From Apoderus coryli (Eukaryota > Arthropoda > Insecta > Coleoptera > Attelabidae), in NCBI GenBank assembly GCA_911728435.2, contig OU452206.1, forward strand, positions 18,736,821 to 18,800,820: DNA of 64,000 nt, given 5' to 3'. The position numbers and the translations under genes were made by a program. The notes under the pieces were generated by a model. The model saw only the letters and a list, made by a program, of their open reading frames with translations. It was not told the DNA's origin and ran no database searches. Each line of letters begins with the position of its first letter. Position 1 is the first letter of the stretch. Of the stretch, positions 34,885 through 46,814 are shown piece after piece.

Positions 34885-36575
34885 AAAACGACGCGTCGGA
34901 GGGTCAGAATCCGACCAAAATTTGGACGGAGAAAAATATTTAAGTCAGTACACATTTCACTGCTAAAAATGCTTCACCAGTGCGCTGTGCATATGGGATA
35001 TCACTAAAGTAATTTTGTACAAAAAAAAAAACCTGTGCGCCACTGACTTTTTTATCTTTTGTTAGCAAAATCATGTAGACGTTTAGCGCATATTATAACT
35101 GACCTCTCGTTATTTTGTCGTAGTTTTGTAAAAGACTGATTCAAACCTTCATCGATTTACTTATATAAATTGCTTCGTCACACTTTCCAAGGAAACGGAT
35201 TGCCTGAGGACAATAGAATATTGCAGTCACAATTATTTGGTCTGAATAAATTCACGTGAACTTATTATTGACCAGTTGTGATATCGAACCATGTATGCGG
35301 TTTCGTGTTTCGGTAAGGTTCCCACTACTGTAAGACATTAAAGGTTTTGCCAAGATGGGAGGGAAAAATGATGGGGACTCACCTTTAGATAACTAACAAT
35401 ATGCAAGTATTTTTGACTAGAATTATTCCACAATTATTATTTCTCGTGAAATAATAATAAGAAAGGCAAACGAGACACTCACAAAGAGAAATATTATTTT
35501 TAATGAGATTGCCGATACATGTTCTGTGTTATGACATAGAACAGAATGAAAAAGAAAATCATAAGAGATCAAATAGGCTAACAAGACGCCAATTAGTTCT
35601 GAAATTTAAGAAATATAGGAGTGACTTTAAATCGTAACAACTGGTTCATAATTAATTTGCAGTACTTCAATATAACAAACCTAACGAGTTTACTCAAAAA
35701 TCATACATAGTGAGACAAGAGGAAGCATTGAAAATAAGGATGGTGTGCTGGCATGGCTTATTAGTGGAGGTGAAACTTGGAATCATCATTATGAGTCCAA
35801 GAATGCAATGGCATAAAAAAGGCGCACCACGACTCAAGAAGTTGAAGGACTATTTCTATTGATTGTTAAAAGAACCAATCAGGGAAAAAGGAAGAAGAAA
35901 ATTGACGAAAGTTTCTTGCATAATAAAGCTCCATTATAAACGCGTCGTGTTGCTCTGGCCGCTCTGCACAAAGTGGGCAGTAAAGCTAATAAAAAAACAG
36001 CAGCAGCTATTAAAACTGGCTAAAAGTAAACTAAACAGGAACGTATTGCTGAAACAGTCATTCACGGAACTAAAAATGAGCATGTTTTCATTCGGGCTAA
36101 CTGACTTCCACAGCCTCTAAGCCAACCTACAAAAACTTCGCAACAACACAAACCAACCCCTCGGCATTTGTTCCAGCATAGTAAAAAAACCCAAATAAGA
36201 CAAAAACTACATTGCATTGGTGTGGCCATTTAGCAAAACATCACGTCGTCGTGTAGACTGTAGACGATCCCAGTAATAACGAGTACCTACCAGTTCGTGA
36301 CTACTCGTTGATAATATTTTTTCGCAAACTGCTATTTTATTAACTTTCACAAGTTGTCATTTCCAACTTTAATATCACAAGGGAGGGTTTAGTTTCTCTC
36401 TTTTCACGTATTTTTTCTTTTCATACCATGTCATCGTTATCTTATAGTTACTACACGATGTGAAACGCTTCACTAATGAAGTGAGGCAATTTTCTATTGC
36501 GACTCCTTTGTGGAAGTCGGTTGTATTTTTTTTTTCAGTTTATTAAAGGAACGATAGAATTACCATAACATAGAT
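34885..36575. other. No firm gene
   Basis: An 85-codon lysine-rich frame (35863-36120) has no recognised similarity, and I do not call it. No repeat family recognised. Confidence 0.4.
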
Positions 36576-36734
36576 AATACGAGGGTTGCCTTTTATATTG
36601 CGGGATTTGGCAACCCTGGTGTTGAAATCTGGCAACTGACAGCTCTGTCGTAAAGTTGGACATTTTTGAGGTTAAACGTACTAAGAACATTTTGACATAC
36701 GCGCGCTATTTGTGTTGTTTACAGTAACTTAAAA

Positions 36735-37385
36735 GATTCGGAATTAAATCGTGAGCATTTTCGTGCGATTATTTTTTACAACTTTCGACGTGAATTAACT
36801 CAGCAACAGTGCATGGATGAACTTAATTCAATTTTTGGCGATAAAGCTCCATCAAGGACCAGTGTTTATCGATGGTATGGTGAATTCAATCGTGGTCGTA
36901 GTTCACTCCAAGACGAATTTCGTGAAGGTCGTCGAAAATCAGTATTTGTTCCGAAAACCATTGATGCTGTGCGCGAACTGATATTGCAAGATAGTCATGT
37001 GACCTATCAAGAGTTTGAGACAACCTTAGGCATTAGTGGGACTAGCATACATTCAATATTGCATAAACATTTGACTGTCAAACAAATTTGTTCGCGTTGG
37101 ATCTCACACAATTTGTCAATCGCTCAAGAAAAGGCTCGTGTAGATTGGTCGAAAGAAATGCTCAAAAAATACGATCGCGGTGCTTTGAAACACGTCTATG
37201 ACATCGTAACAGGTGATGAAACGTGGATTTACGCGTATGAGCCCGAAAGTAAACAGCAGTCGACTGTATGGGTGTTTCAAGATGAGCCAAATCCAACAAA
37301 AGTTGTTCGCGCACGACGCACTTCCAAGCAAATGGTCGCCTGTAAAAAAATGCTGAAGCCAGATCTGAGTATCACAAATTTTTGA
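36735..37385 (+). pseudogene. Mariner (SETMAR-type) transposase, truncated
   Basis: The reading frame is open from about 36735 (LNREHFRAIIFYNFRREL before the first Met at 36813). It shows the helix-turn-helix DNA-binding region (SRTSVYRWYGEFNRGRSSLQ, VTYQEFETTLGISGTSIHSI) and the first catalytic motif IVTGDETWIYAYEPE. It continues through FQDEPNPTKVVRA to SKQMVAC, after which the sequence becomes foreign and stops at 37385. Catalytic Asp 2 and 3 are lost. The preserved part has no frameshift, so the truncation may be fairly young. The second mariner copy at 46.9 kb belongs to the same subfamily. Confidence 0.9.
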
Positions 37386-39260
37386 AAAATTGCTCATTCT
37401 ACCCACTTTCAGTTTCTTAAAAAAAAATTCGTTCGAGGAATCAAATTATGAATCCCTGAAAATAGTTTAACGAAACCAAATTTATTAAATTGGAGATTTT
37501 GGTATTGTGACAATTCTTTTGTTAAGTTTGTTTTTAAATTATTTATTTCGCATTTTCTGGTCAAATGCAATTCGACCAACCTACAACAAGAGCAACAACT
37601 CTATCTAATAAACTAATTTATTAGAGATGCATTGTACGTTGTACGTACATTGGGCTATGCAACGTGCAGTTCAGCGGCGTAGTGGCAATTTAACAAAACC
37701 TACAGAAACAGGAGCCCCTAATTAGAGTAGAGGCTATTAAGCATCGGTTCTAGTTACAATGTTCAATTATCCTAGAGAAAATCTGGTGCTAGCTTATTAG
37801 TTGTATGTAAAAACTTTAGGGCACTTTTCAAATTTTGATTTTTTTTAAACCTTCAAAGCTGCGAAACTGCTTCAGTTTTTTGGAGAAAAAGAGCTGTGTA
37901 GTCCATCGCTGAAGGTTCGTATCGGAAGCAGATTGCTGATATCGCTTTAGAGTTTGGAGAAAATGGAACAAACCAAATATTTGTAAACACGCAAATTAGG
38001 TATAAAAAATGGAACGACCACCTGCGCGTAGAGGGAGGTTAAATTCAAACAATTTAAAGGAGTATCTTGAAAAATTCCCATGATTGGGTAAATCGCAGCA
38101 CCTTGAAACTAAAGAAGCGGAGAAGATAAGCCTAATCCAAGAAAAATGGGTGGCCTGTTTTACCGAAAAACCAACCAGCGTATCCGAAGAAGTTTTTAAT
38201 CTAAAGTCTTAAGGGACGAAGGTCATTCAATAAGTCTTTGGAAACAGATGGAAAAACAAGTTACTTTAGGATTTTTCTATTTTTTCAATCCCTAGACTAA
38301 AATTAAAAAGACAGATTTTGGAAAATAGGCAACTTTTTAGGCAACGATTTCCTCGTTCGATGTAAGCCTTTGTTCGCGGAGCCATGGAAGTGAGAAAAAA
38401 GTCACTGATCTAGCGCATAAGGTAGATGTTGTAATAACCTAATCTTCATAGGTGGAAGTGGGTCTTTTTGCGATTATTTTTCCTTTTTCCATTTGGTCTT
38501 TATCGGAACCCGTTTTGGTGCAAAAATGCACTGTGTTGTTTTCCCTTTGTCTATCCACGTTTTGTCAGCAGTTATGCACTACCACTTAAGATAGAAGCAA
38601 ACACTTAGACGTTCCAGTTTTCTCCAGCACTGGTTGTGAATACGTACACAATGTACATAGAGTTTTACTGTAGGAAAATAAACTAGAAAGGCGAACAGGC
38701 GACATGAATCGTGACCCGTACGATGATTAGGTTAATTTGAGTCCTAAAAAGCAGTTGAAAACTTCCTAACGAAAGATATATATGTCCTTTGTATGTATAA
38801 TACTTTAATCACTCTTGACTGTTTTTGTTGAATTTGTTTTTAGTTTTGTTATCGGAGGTAATTACACTATCGTCTAAAAAACAACAAGAATTCATTTCCA
38901 AATTTTGGCGAAATAGACCAGTTCCCAAGGAGGAACGCTATGTTTTTTAAAGGAAATAGGTACGCTGCAAAATTATCGTATTTCAAAAAGCTGGACTTAC
39001 TTTTCTTTTTTCTGGCACTTGCTGAATTTGCTTGCATTTTCCCTCACGAGCAACTTTGGACTCAATATCTTTAAATCAATCATCAAACTTGATTTGATCT
39101 CATTATAATACTTTTCTTGGAGTTATTTCGCCGTTAAATTCCATAATATTGTTTTTATAAAAAATCTTTGTACTCCTCACCGTTCTGCTTCTGCATGTTA
39201 AAAGCCCAATCTTGGAGTTTGTCTGCAAGTTCTTTAATTTGTGTTTCCTGAGTTACAATA
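37345..39260. other. Foreign sequence inside the mariner element
   Basis: About 1.9 kb without mariner similarity. Short frames near 37880-38020 (SYRKQIADIALEFGENGTNQ) look faintly protein-like but are broken by stops. Origin unknown. It could be a further decayed transposon. Confidence 0.4.
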
Positions 39261-39261
39261 T

Positions 39262-39560
39262 ACAATGTGTCCACGGATAGAGTTTGGAAGAGAGAAACTT
39301 TTTTATTTGTCGATTTAGAAGAAAAAGTCATTCTTTATAAAAATGTCTGCTTGTGTCGAAACTACAATTTCAAATGCCAAATTTACGATTACTACACAGG
39401 GTATATCAAAAATAAATTTTTTAATGATTTTGATTTTTTTGTTTTTTTTTTTAATTTTATGAAAATATTTTCAAAACCGTGATTTATTACACCAATTGTG
39501 CAAAAAACACTAATAAACTTTTTTCTCAAAGTGGCTAATTTCACAGCTACTATTAAAATA
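39262..39560. repeat. Half of a palindromic repeat, inserted in the mariner 3' end
   Basis: It starts ATGTGTCCACGGATAGAG and runs through AAAAAGTCATTCTTTATAAA, TGTCTGCTTGTGTCGAAACT and a CAGGGTATATCAAAAATAA block to CTACTATTAAAATAAT. The same sequence forms both arms of the palindromic copies at 59046-59890. Confidence 0.85.
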
Positions 39561-39599
39561 ATGATATGTGCGCATGAGGTAAGGCAACCCTCGTATTTA

Positions 39600-40685
39600 G
39601 CGGAATTCTCTCAATATGTTTCTGAGGGTCTTGATAGGAATATCAGGCATGCGTAGAAAACTCATTACAGTCTCTAACTTTTTATTGATGATCTGCAGAA
39701 GGCACAAATGTCTTACCTTATTGTCCCCATAGTGGTCTTCATATTTGGAATTTGAATGTTGTTCAAAATTGGTACGAAATGTTCAATTGTATTGACAAAA
39801 AGGGGCCACCCTGCGAACATATTTCTAGCAACTAAAATTCTAATGGCCTCCAACCTAACATAATCAAATTATAACCTTACAAACCATAACTTATTATGAT
39901 TAAAACGCGATTTAGTTGCACATTCCCAGTAAACCCCAAAGCATATTCCGTATTTTTCCAGGTCTAACCACCCCTACTTACACTATAACAATAACAAACA
40001 ACCACAGGATCTTAACCTAACCGAATATGCGTTTTACCGAAAGTAATTAAAATTAATAATTCACCCTCAGTGTTTAGCTCAGTGAGTTCAGGCGTTTGCT
40101 GCAAAATAGATGAGAGCTTGTTTGTAAGATAATATAAGGTAGAGCTAAATTTCGTGAGGACCTAAATTACCAGAGGAGATGGTGGAACTTGTTGTTGTTA
40201 TTGCTGGTATTATTATTATTGTTCTGAATTTCATGGATTATTATGATAATTTCACACGACAAACGATATAATATTAAAGGTTTAATTTATATAAACTGTT
40301 TCGCAAAGCGCTATCTATATATTTCACAAAATGCTGCTGGTACATTGTACTAATTATCAAGCTTTATTGCTGCCTGGTTGGCGATAAATATGGAAGCCCT
40401 AATAAAAGTTTTGCTTTGGATTTGGGCTAATAATTAAATAACGCTTAATGTTGTTGATGATTAGTTATGGCTTCCAACGAAATCTTCATTAATATAATCT
40501 CTAACTTTTTAGGAAGTAAGAATTGGTTTGTTTTATTTTCATATCAACTGTAAATAATTTCTAGTGACTGAAGAAGCGGCAATATAGCCTGCGAAACGTC
40601 GTATTTGGGATTATATAGTGCTTTTCTTTATAGTCCTATAACACAAAATCCCAAACCCAAACGTTTTCCCAGTTGTATACTTTTC
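39600..40685. other. No gene recognised; weak hammerhead-like motif at 40568
   Basis: Apart from the motif entered separately and TACAGGG-type borders near 40777, nothing is recognisable. Confidence 0.35.
40561..40603 (+). ncRNA. Weak hammerhead-like motif
   Basis: Core CTGAAGA (40568-40574) fits CUGANGA. A GCGGC/GCCTGC stem with one bulge follows, then GAAAC (40593-40597) and GTC. Flanking bases do not form a convincing stem I. It may be a decayed ribozyme or a chance match, and no Penelope-like coding remnant lies nearby. Confidence 0.25.
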
Positions 40686-40688
40686 TAT

Positions 40689-42482
40689 ACTAAACTAATT
40701 AATTTCCTAAAAGTTTTATTCATGGGTTCGATAAAAATGATTTATGGCTACATTTTAAAAATATTGTAAATCTATACAGGGTGTCCCAAATAGAAGAAAT
40801 GAACCATAGATGTGCTTTTGTAAATGGAATGCCCTGTATATGAATATATTTTTAGATCTTTCGTTGAACTGCCTTAACAGTCTCTCGAAGACCGCTTTTT
40901 TGAGACGATTTTGCGCCGGGAAGCTTTGAGCCTAAATCGCAATGCCAGTAAAGCCTTTTTGGACCATTCTCCAAGAATAAAAATCATGTCTATTCTTTCT
41001 CCTTTGGAATATGTTCGCATTTTCGATTAATTGAATTAAATCAAATGTCACAGATAAAAAACTGTTTTATGAAAAATTCCCAAATCTTAGGTAAGAATTT
41101 TCAACAGACTATTTGACAGTCCACTTTTTAAGCACATTATCGATTGTGTGCAGCTGTATTTCACCAATGGCTTCACGAATATTGTCCTTTAAAGCGTCAA
41201 TTGTCTCTGGCTTGTCGGCGTAACACTTATCTTTGACGGCACCCCACAAATAATAGTCCAACGGTGTCAAATCGCAGCACCGAGGTGGCCAAACGACATC
41301 AGCTCTGCGGCTGATAATGCGATCTTCAAAAACAGGGCGCAAAACATCGAGTGTAGCTTCGGCTGTGTGGCACGTAGCGCCGTCCTGTTGAAACCAAATG
41401 TTGCCAATATTCTCCTCTTCAATTTTTGTGAACAAAAATTCGTTCAACATGGCCCGATAACGATTGCCATTGACTGTAACGGCCACTCCTTGCTCATTTT
41501 CGAAGAAAAATGGCCCAATTATGCCTCCGGACCAAAATCCGCACCAAACAGTGACTCGTTTTGGGTGCATCGGCTTTTCAATGTATGCGTGCGGGTTTTC
41601 TGTTCCCCAAATGCGACAATTTTGCTTGTTTACATACCCGCCAAGATCAAAATGAGCTTCATCTGAAAAGATGATTTTTGTGGCAAAATCGGCATCTTCT
41701 GTAAGTCGATCGCAGGCCCTCTGAGCGAAGCAAAATCGCATTGGATGGTCAGTTTGCTTCAACTCCTGAACCAATTGGACTTTGTATGGCGTCATACCAA
41801 GGTCTTTATGCAAAATTCGTCTCAATGATGTCTCCGAAATGTTCAATTGTTGAGACCAACGGTGAATTGATGTTGATGGCGCTTCACGCAATTTTCGCAC
41901 ACATTCTGCAACATTACCATGATTTTCAAAGTAATGTCGCAATATTTCCCAGCGTTGTTCAAGCGTATACACAACCATATTCGTTCAGCGGAAGGATAAA
42001 ACTAATTAACTGTCAAATCAGACATGAGCTAAGTGTTACCCTATAAGCGCTAGTTGAAAAAAAAAACGTTAGATGGCGGACCCGATATTATAATTTTTAA
42101 AATTCTTCCTATTATTACCAATATGTGTGCAAAATTAGAGATATACATATCTATAGGAAAACTTTACTTTAACTTTAATTTTTGCATCATCAAATACAGG
42201 GTGGTCTACGTGAAACTAAGAGATTCAATTAAAAATTCGACTAATATTATGAATATGTGCATTTTCCATGAAAACGTCAGGAGTTATCCATAGGAAAGTC
42301 TTATAATATGTGTGCATCTAATTTTAACCTGATATACCTGGGGTTCCATTTGAAATAAACAAGTTATTTAGAATTAAACTTTACGTTTATATAACTTATA
42401 TGAATATTATTTTTAAAATGTAGCCATAAATCATTTTTATCGATCCCATGAATAAAACTTTTAGGAAATTAAATAGTTTAGT
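40689..42482 (-). mobile_element. Element with long (about 75-bp) terminal inverted repeats carrying a Tc1/mariner transposase
   Basis: The left end 40689-40763 and right end 42408-42482 are inverted copies. ACTAAACT, TTTCCTAAAAGTTTTATTCATG, CGATAAAAATGATTTATGG and CTACATTTTAAAA appear in both, with only a few substitutions. Inside lies the minus-strand transposase 41109-41978. TACAGGGTG motifs occur near both inner borders (40777, 42197). No target duplication is obvious, so I cannot tell whether the transposase belongs to these ends or was inserted between them. The right end lies about 60 bases upstream of a beat exon. Confidence 0.75.
41109..41978 (-). pseudogene. Tc1/mariner transposase, nearly intact but with an internal deletion
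   Basis: 289 codons open from ATG to stop. It has an N-terminal helix-turn-helix start (MVVYTLEQRWEILRHYFENH) and a second DNA-binding block (SQQLNISETSLRRILHKDLG). All three catalytic aspartates are in place: IIFSDEAHFDLGG, WFQQDGATCHTA and PPRCCDLTPLDYYLWG, with 36 residues between the second and third. The usual 340-350 residues are shortened because VRKLR joins EAPSTSIHR directly. The rest of the first helix-turn-helix and the linker, about 60 residues, are missing in frame. The catalytic core could be intact, but specific DNA binding is doubtful. It is the best preserved transposase in the window. Confidence 0.85.
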
Positions 42483-42542
42483 CACATTATTCCGTGTCGT
42501 ATGCCGTGAATAACCCTGTGTATATAATTTCCTGTTTTACAG

Positions 42543-42877
42543 ATGCCTCAGCCTTGCGCGACCTCAAAATCAAAGTACCTCGAGCAGTAATTCGTGGCAA
42601 GGACGCCATTCTCCAATGCACATTCGACCTAGAAGGCGACAACCTCTATTCAGTTAAATGGTACCGTGGAAATTTAGAATTCTATCGCTATAATCCAAAA
42701 GATCGTCCGCCGCTAAAGCAGTTCAACATCAGAGGCTTGAATGTCAATGAAGAGGAATCTAATGGAGCTAAAGTTGTTTTGCAGAATGTACAAGATGACA
42801 TTAGTGGGCCGTTCAGTTGTGAGGTGACAGAGGATCAACCGAGTTTTTTTACTGATATGCAAACAGCAGAAATGGAG
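42543..42877 (+). CDS. beat-family protein, exon with first immunoglobulin domain
   Basis: Beaten path proteins are secreted or membrane-anchored Ig proteins that bind Side-family receptors and guide motor axons. The exon follows TTTTACAG (phase 1) and ends at GAG before GTAAGC (phase 0). It encodes ALRDLKIKVPRAVIRGKDAI, the first Ig cysteine in LQCTFDLEGDNLYSVKWY, EFYRYNPKDRPP, and the second cysteine in GPFSCEVTEDQPSF. The FDLEGDxLYxVKWYxGxxEFYRY block is distinctive for the family. The exon carrying the signal peptide is not visible upstream. Which beat paralogue this is cannot be settled from the sequence alone. Confidence 0.93.
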
Positions 42878-43700
42878 GTAAGCTCTTAGAACGTCAATAT
42901 TTTGTAATGATTTCGTCTAAAAAAAGAAACTATTCAATTAACCTGGTAGGATTTGCAATTGGTAGAAAGGATCGTTCTCGATTCCAGGGATATTTGGTAG
43001 AATAAAGTTGAATATCAAAGGTTAATTACAATATTTTAAACCAGTCTATAAAATACCTCAATAAAGGAACATCTGGCATGGCACGAGGATATTTTACCGC
43101 CAGAATTTCCCATTTCCACATAATATTTGCATAATTTTTATTACAGCTGTTACAACACTGCTTCTATTATACTACGATTAAATGAATCTTTTTAACCTCG
43201 GAAAAATCTGTGTGTACTTTTAGCCGGTGCTGCGCTTTTTCTTCTTTTTTTTATTCATTTTAAAGGGAAAAGGCGACGCCTCATCTAGCCTTGTAGCAGA
43301 GTATAGAAGAGAGAACGAGAGATAACAATATAAGGCCACAGAAAAAAATGTAAATTTAAAACACTCCGTTGTCTCTATTTGGTTAATGCTAATTTATCAC
43401 ATTTTTCAACTGTTGAACTACAAGTTATTTTCCAGGCTTATTCAAAATGATCTTGGAGTCATATAATAGTCGATTGAAAATTTATTTCAGCAGTGGTAAA
43501 GACAGCTATTAAGCTATAGTACCTGGTTCAGAAAGCCGTCGAAACAAGCTCAACTGATTATTTAATAAAGAAAATATACAAATCGTATGCTAGGCCACTG
43601 TCTGAATATTCGATCATCGTTTGTTCCCCTCATTAACAAACACTTCCTGCGTCATTCTTTAAACAGAGGACGTAGTGATCCGATTGTTGTTGGTTTTTTG
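42878..43700. other. First part of the beat intron
   Basis: The intron is 42878-48983 (6.1 kb) and mostly consists of a LINE and a mariner. This first part holds nothing recognisable. Confidence 0.6.
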
Positions 43701-43719
43701 TGTGATTTCGAGGATTTTT

Positions 43720-45460
43720 TTTGGTTTCTTTACTATTACAAATGAAGATATAAAAAAGCATATTCTGGATATAAAATCATTAGCTACTGGGGCCAATAAG
43801 ATTAATTTAGAGATGGTCGTTTTATGTCTTCCGCTCATTCTACCCTACATAACAAATATAATAAATTCTTGCATTTTAGAAGGCCAGTTTCCAGATGAAT
43901 GGAAGGTTTCAAAGATAATTCTTTCCCCAAGACAAGTACAATAACTTCTATAAATGATCTTAGACCGATTAGTGTCCTTCCAGTACTTTCAAAGGTTTTA
44001 GAAAAAATTATGTACCTTCAGATTCTCTCACATGTAAACAAATACAATATTATGCCTGAAGATCAATCAGGTTTTAGACCAGGCTACAGCTGTGCTACAG
44101 CGCTTTTGGACATTGTTGATGACATAATTCGTGCGACGGACCAAGGCAAGAGCACGGTGCTTGTTCTGTTGGATTATTATAAGGCATTTGGCCCAATTGA
44201 TCATGAGACGCTTCTATCCGTTTTGAAATTTGTTGGGTTTTCTGAACAGTCAATTAGATTCTTTCAAAGGAAAGTCTGACGTGTGGAGTTCCACAAGGCT
44301 CAATACTTTCACCTTTATTGTTTAACATTTATACATGCTACATAGGGTCAAGTCTAAAGCATTGCAAGGAGCATATATATACGGATGACCGGCAAATTTA
44401 CTACAGTTTTACGTATGACGACTATTATCTAGCTAATCAAGATATTAACGAGGATATTAACAGAATTGTGGAGCTATCTCAAAAGCACGGTCTCATGATC
44501 AATGCCTCTAAGTCTGACGTTCTTGTCTTTGGTAAAAACAGGCGCTTGTTGGAGTTGCAACTGAATATCAAAGTAAATAACTCAAGTTTAAAGTTCTCAA
44601 CTTCAACAAGAAATCTTGGCTTGGAATTGGATGTCGAATTGCGGTTTAAGAAGCATGTTAGCATCAATATCCAGAGAGCATATTCGTCATTAAAGATGTT
44701 ATATCCCCATAGGCATCTACTATCACAACCTTTGAAAAGAAAACTTACCGATAGTTTAGTCTTAAGCTACTTTAACTTCTGTGATGTTGTGTATGGACCG
44801 TGCCTAGATTGTTCTGATAAAGACAGAATTCAAAAAGTTCAGAAATCATGCCTTAGATTCGTGTATGGAATTAGAAAATTTGAGCCTGTTTCGCACAAAT
44901 TGAGGGAGGCTATGTGGCTGAGCATGCAGGATCGAAGAAAGCTACATTCGCTAGTTTTATTTCATAATATAATAAATAACCATCGTCCTCCATACCTCTC
45001 TAATAAAATTAAATATAGGACTGATGTTCATACGTTGAACTTACGTTTTCGCGGACTTATTTCGCCCCCGCCTCACAAAACTTCATTATTCAAGAGATCA
45101 TTTACTTACCAAATTTATATGCTATACAATAACATACCAGAGCACTTCAAAAAGTTAGGGGTTACAGCTTTTAAGTTTAAATACAGGAATCGACTTTTGG
45201 TTTTCAAATAGATTTTTTGATTAATTTTTCTTTTCAGATTTTTTGTGGAAAGTAGTAAACTTTGATTGTAGTAAAAGGCATGACTAAGGAGTGCAGTTAT
45301 TGGTCGGACGTATTAGAAATTTGGTTCTAAAGTTGAGCTTAGAACTTTTTGTAATTGTTTTCAACTCCATTTTGCATATCAATTTATGTATTTATGATAT
45401 TCTGATTTAATCTGTACGTTGTTATGATTTGAATGCAAATAAATGTATTATTATTATTAT
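43720..45460 (+). mobile_element. CR1-like LINE, long 5'-truncated copy in the beat intron
   Basis: Reading: EDIKKHILDIKSLATGANKI and QFPDEWKVSKII (the RT entrance), a frameshift near 43930, LRPISVLPVLSKVLEKIMYL and PEDQSGFRPGYSCATALLDI. Next comes LVLLDYYKAFGPIDH, where the first catalytic Asp environment is altered (AFG for AFD). A second frameshift near 44278 leads to CGVPQGSILSPLLFN. The catalytic box reads YTDD where YADD is expected. A 297-codon C-terminus (44318-45211) ends the protein. The 3' UTR closes with AATAAATG and an (ATT)n tail near 45460. Mutated catalytic motifs and frameshifts show that it is dead. It is sense-oriented to the gene. Confidence 0.9.
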
Positions 45461-46063
45461 TTCATTAAAGATATAGCAGCTTTAGAAAGGATTTAAAGGA
45501 AATTCGACAAACTCTTAAACTTAGCAAATCTTGACGATAGACGTCGAAATGATGAAAAACAGAACAAAAGTGGAAAAATACTTACCGATGAATAAATGTT
45601 ATCCCAAATTCTGAATTGTTTGCAGTTTTAGAACATCTTGCATTTTGCTTTTTTAGTCCCAAAATATACTTTTACCACTAATTAAACAATAGCAAATAAG
45701 GCAACACGTCCAATAATATGTCCACACAAATAGTAATTGTTCCAAATTACTAACTAAATCGCAGATAAACACCTTTAAACACAAGAAATACCATCGCAAT
45801 ACACAAAACTATAAAAGGACATCAACAATATGGCTCACCACATGCTCCTTCCTTTCTCTTCCTTATCCATTGGAAGGACAGCCAAAATGGGACATCCTGA
45901 ATTCTGAAACAAGGCAAGAGTTTCATCGGACTCCCATTTACTGTTTCTTAATAATATTTTTTACTTCGGACAATTGGTATACGAGAGTTGCCTTTTATAT
46001 TTCGGGATTTGGCAACCCTGGTATTGCAATCTAGCAACTGACAGCTCTATCGTAAAGTTGGAT

Positions 46064-46786
46064 ATTCGTTCGTTCTTCGTTAATGGCTCGGACGCCCATT
46101 AAAGGGCTGCTGCCCATATCCATTGTGTAATCTTCGTGGTTGATTTTTTTTTTATTATACTTAGTTTGGCGAGTGTGATTACGATTGTCTCCAATATTCT
46201 AATACTTCAAACTGAAAATGTTAGTTTAAGGAACATCAAGTTGAACACATGCACATATAATAGATGGATTGCATAAATACTAAGTAGTAGAGTTGAAGAT
46301 TCAGAGAGGACAGAAATTTCTGTAACAAAGACGCCACTCATTTAGGCGCAAAAAGTTAATAAGTGTTTTAAGTGATTCGTAGTTGAAGTCTTTTAATAAA
46401 GTTTGTACCGACATAGGAGCTTTAGCTCCAGCCTTTATGAGCTCAGAGTATAGGTTTTGTCGATTATTAGGGAATTCAAAGATAATATGAGTTAGACTCC
46501 CTATTTGTCCACATTGACAGAAAGGATTATCAAGGACCTTGATTCTGTGAAGATGGTTGTGAGACGGCTCCGATCTATAAATGGGAATTAATTTGGAAAA
46601 CCAGGGTGTGTCAGGGAAGACCTCCTGAACACGAGAGTACCAGACTCCCTTAGTTGTGGATATATTTTTCCATTGTCGTTTCCATTGATGATGATTTGAA
46701 GTATGGCAGAAAGTCTGATTTATCCAATCTAAGAGGAATGGGAATTCGTAGACCACGACCAACATTGGCAAGCCTGTCCGCTATAT
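46064..46786 (-). pseudogene. LINE C-terminal fragment inserted in mariner
   Basis: The minus-strand frame 46301-46771 includes RVQEVFPDTPWFSKLIPIYR, HLHRIKVLDNPFCQCGQIGS and LTHIIFEFPN. The HLxRIxxxDxPxCxCGxxxxxxHIxxxCP pattern is the zinc-knuckle-like C-terminus found after RT or RNase H in Jockey/I-type LINEs. The RT is not present. Sequence matching mariner copy 1 stops near 46060 and resumes near 46786, marking the insertion. Confidence 0.65.
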
Positions 46787-46814
46787 TTTTGAGGTTATAC
46801 GTAGTATTTGTGTT

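Larger units (their letters stand above)
36580..39593 (+). mobile_element. Composite mariner element with both ends and TA target sites
   Basis: The left end CGAGGGTTGCC starts at 36580 after TA. The right end GGCAACCCTCG finishes at 39593 before TA, giving an 11-bp perfect terminal match. Just inside the left end a second GGCAACCC (about 36611) faces GGGTTGCC, as in the copy at 45982. The element is 3.0 kb, more than twice a normal mariner, because about 1.9 kb of unrelated sequence and half of a palindromic repeat replace its transposase C-terminus and 3' region. Confidence 0.85.

Noticed and set aside
35863..36120. 85-codon lysine-rich frame, at first sight histone-like
   Set aside because: No histone H1 or other domain pattern on inspection, and no splice or promoter context.
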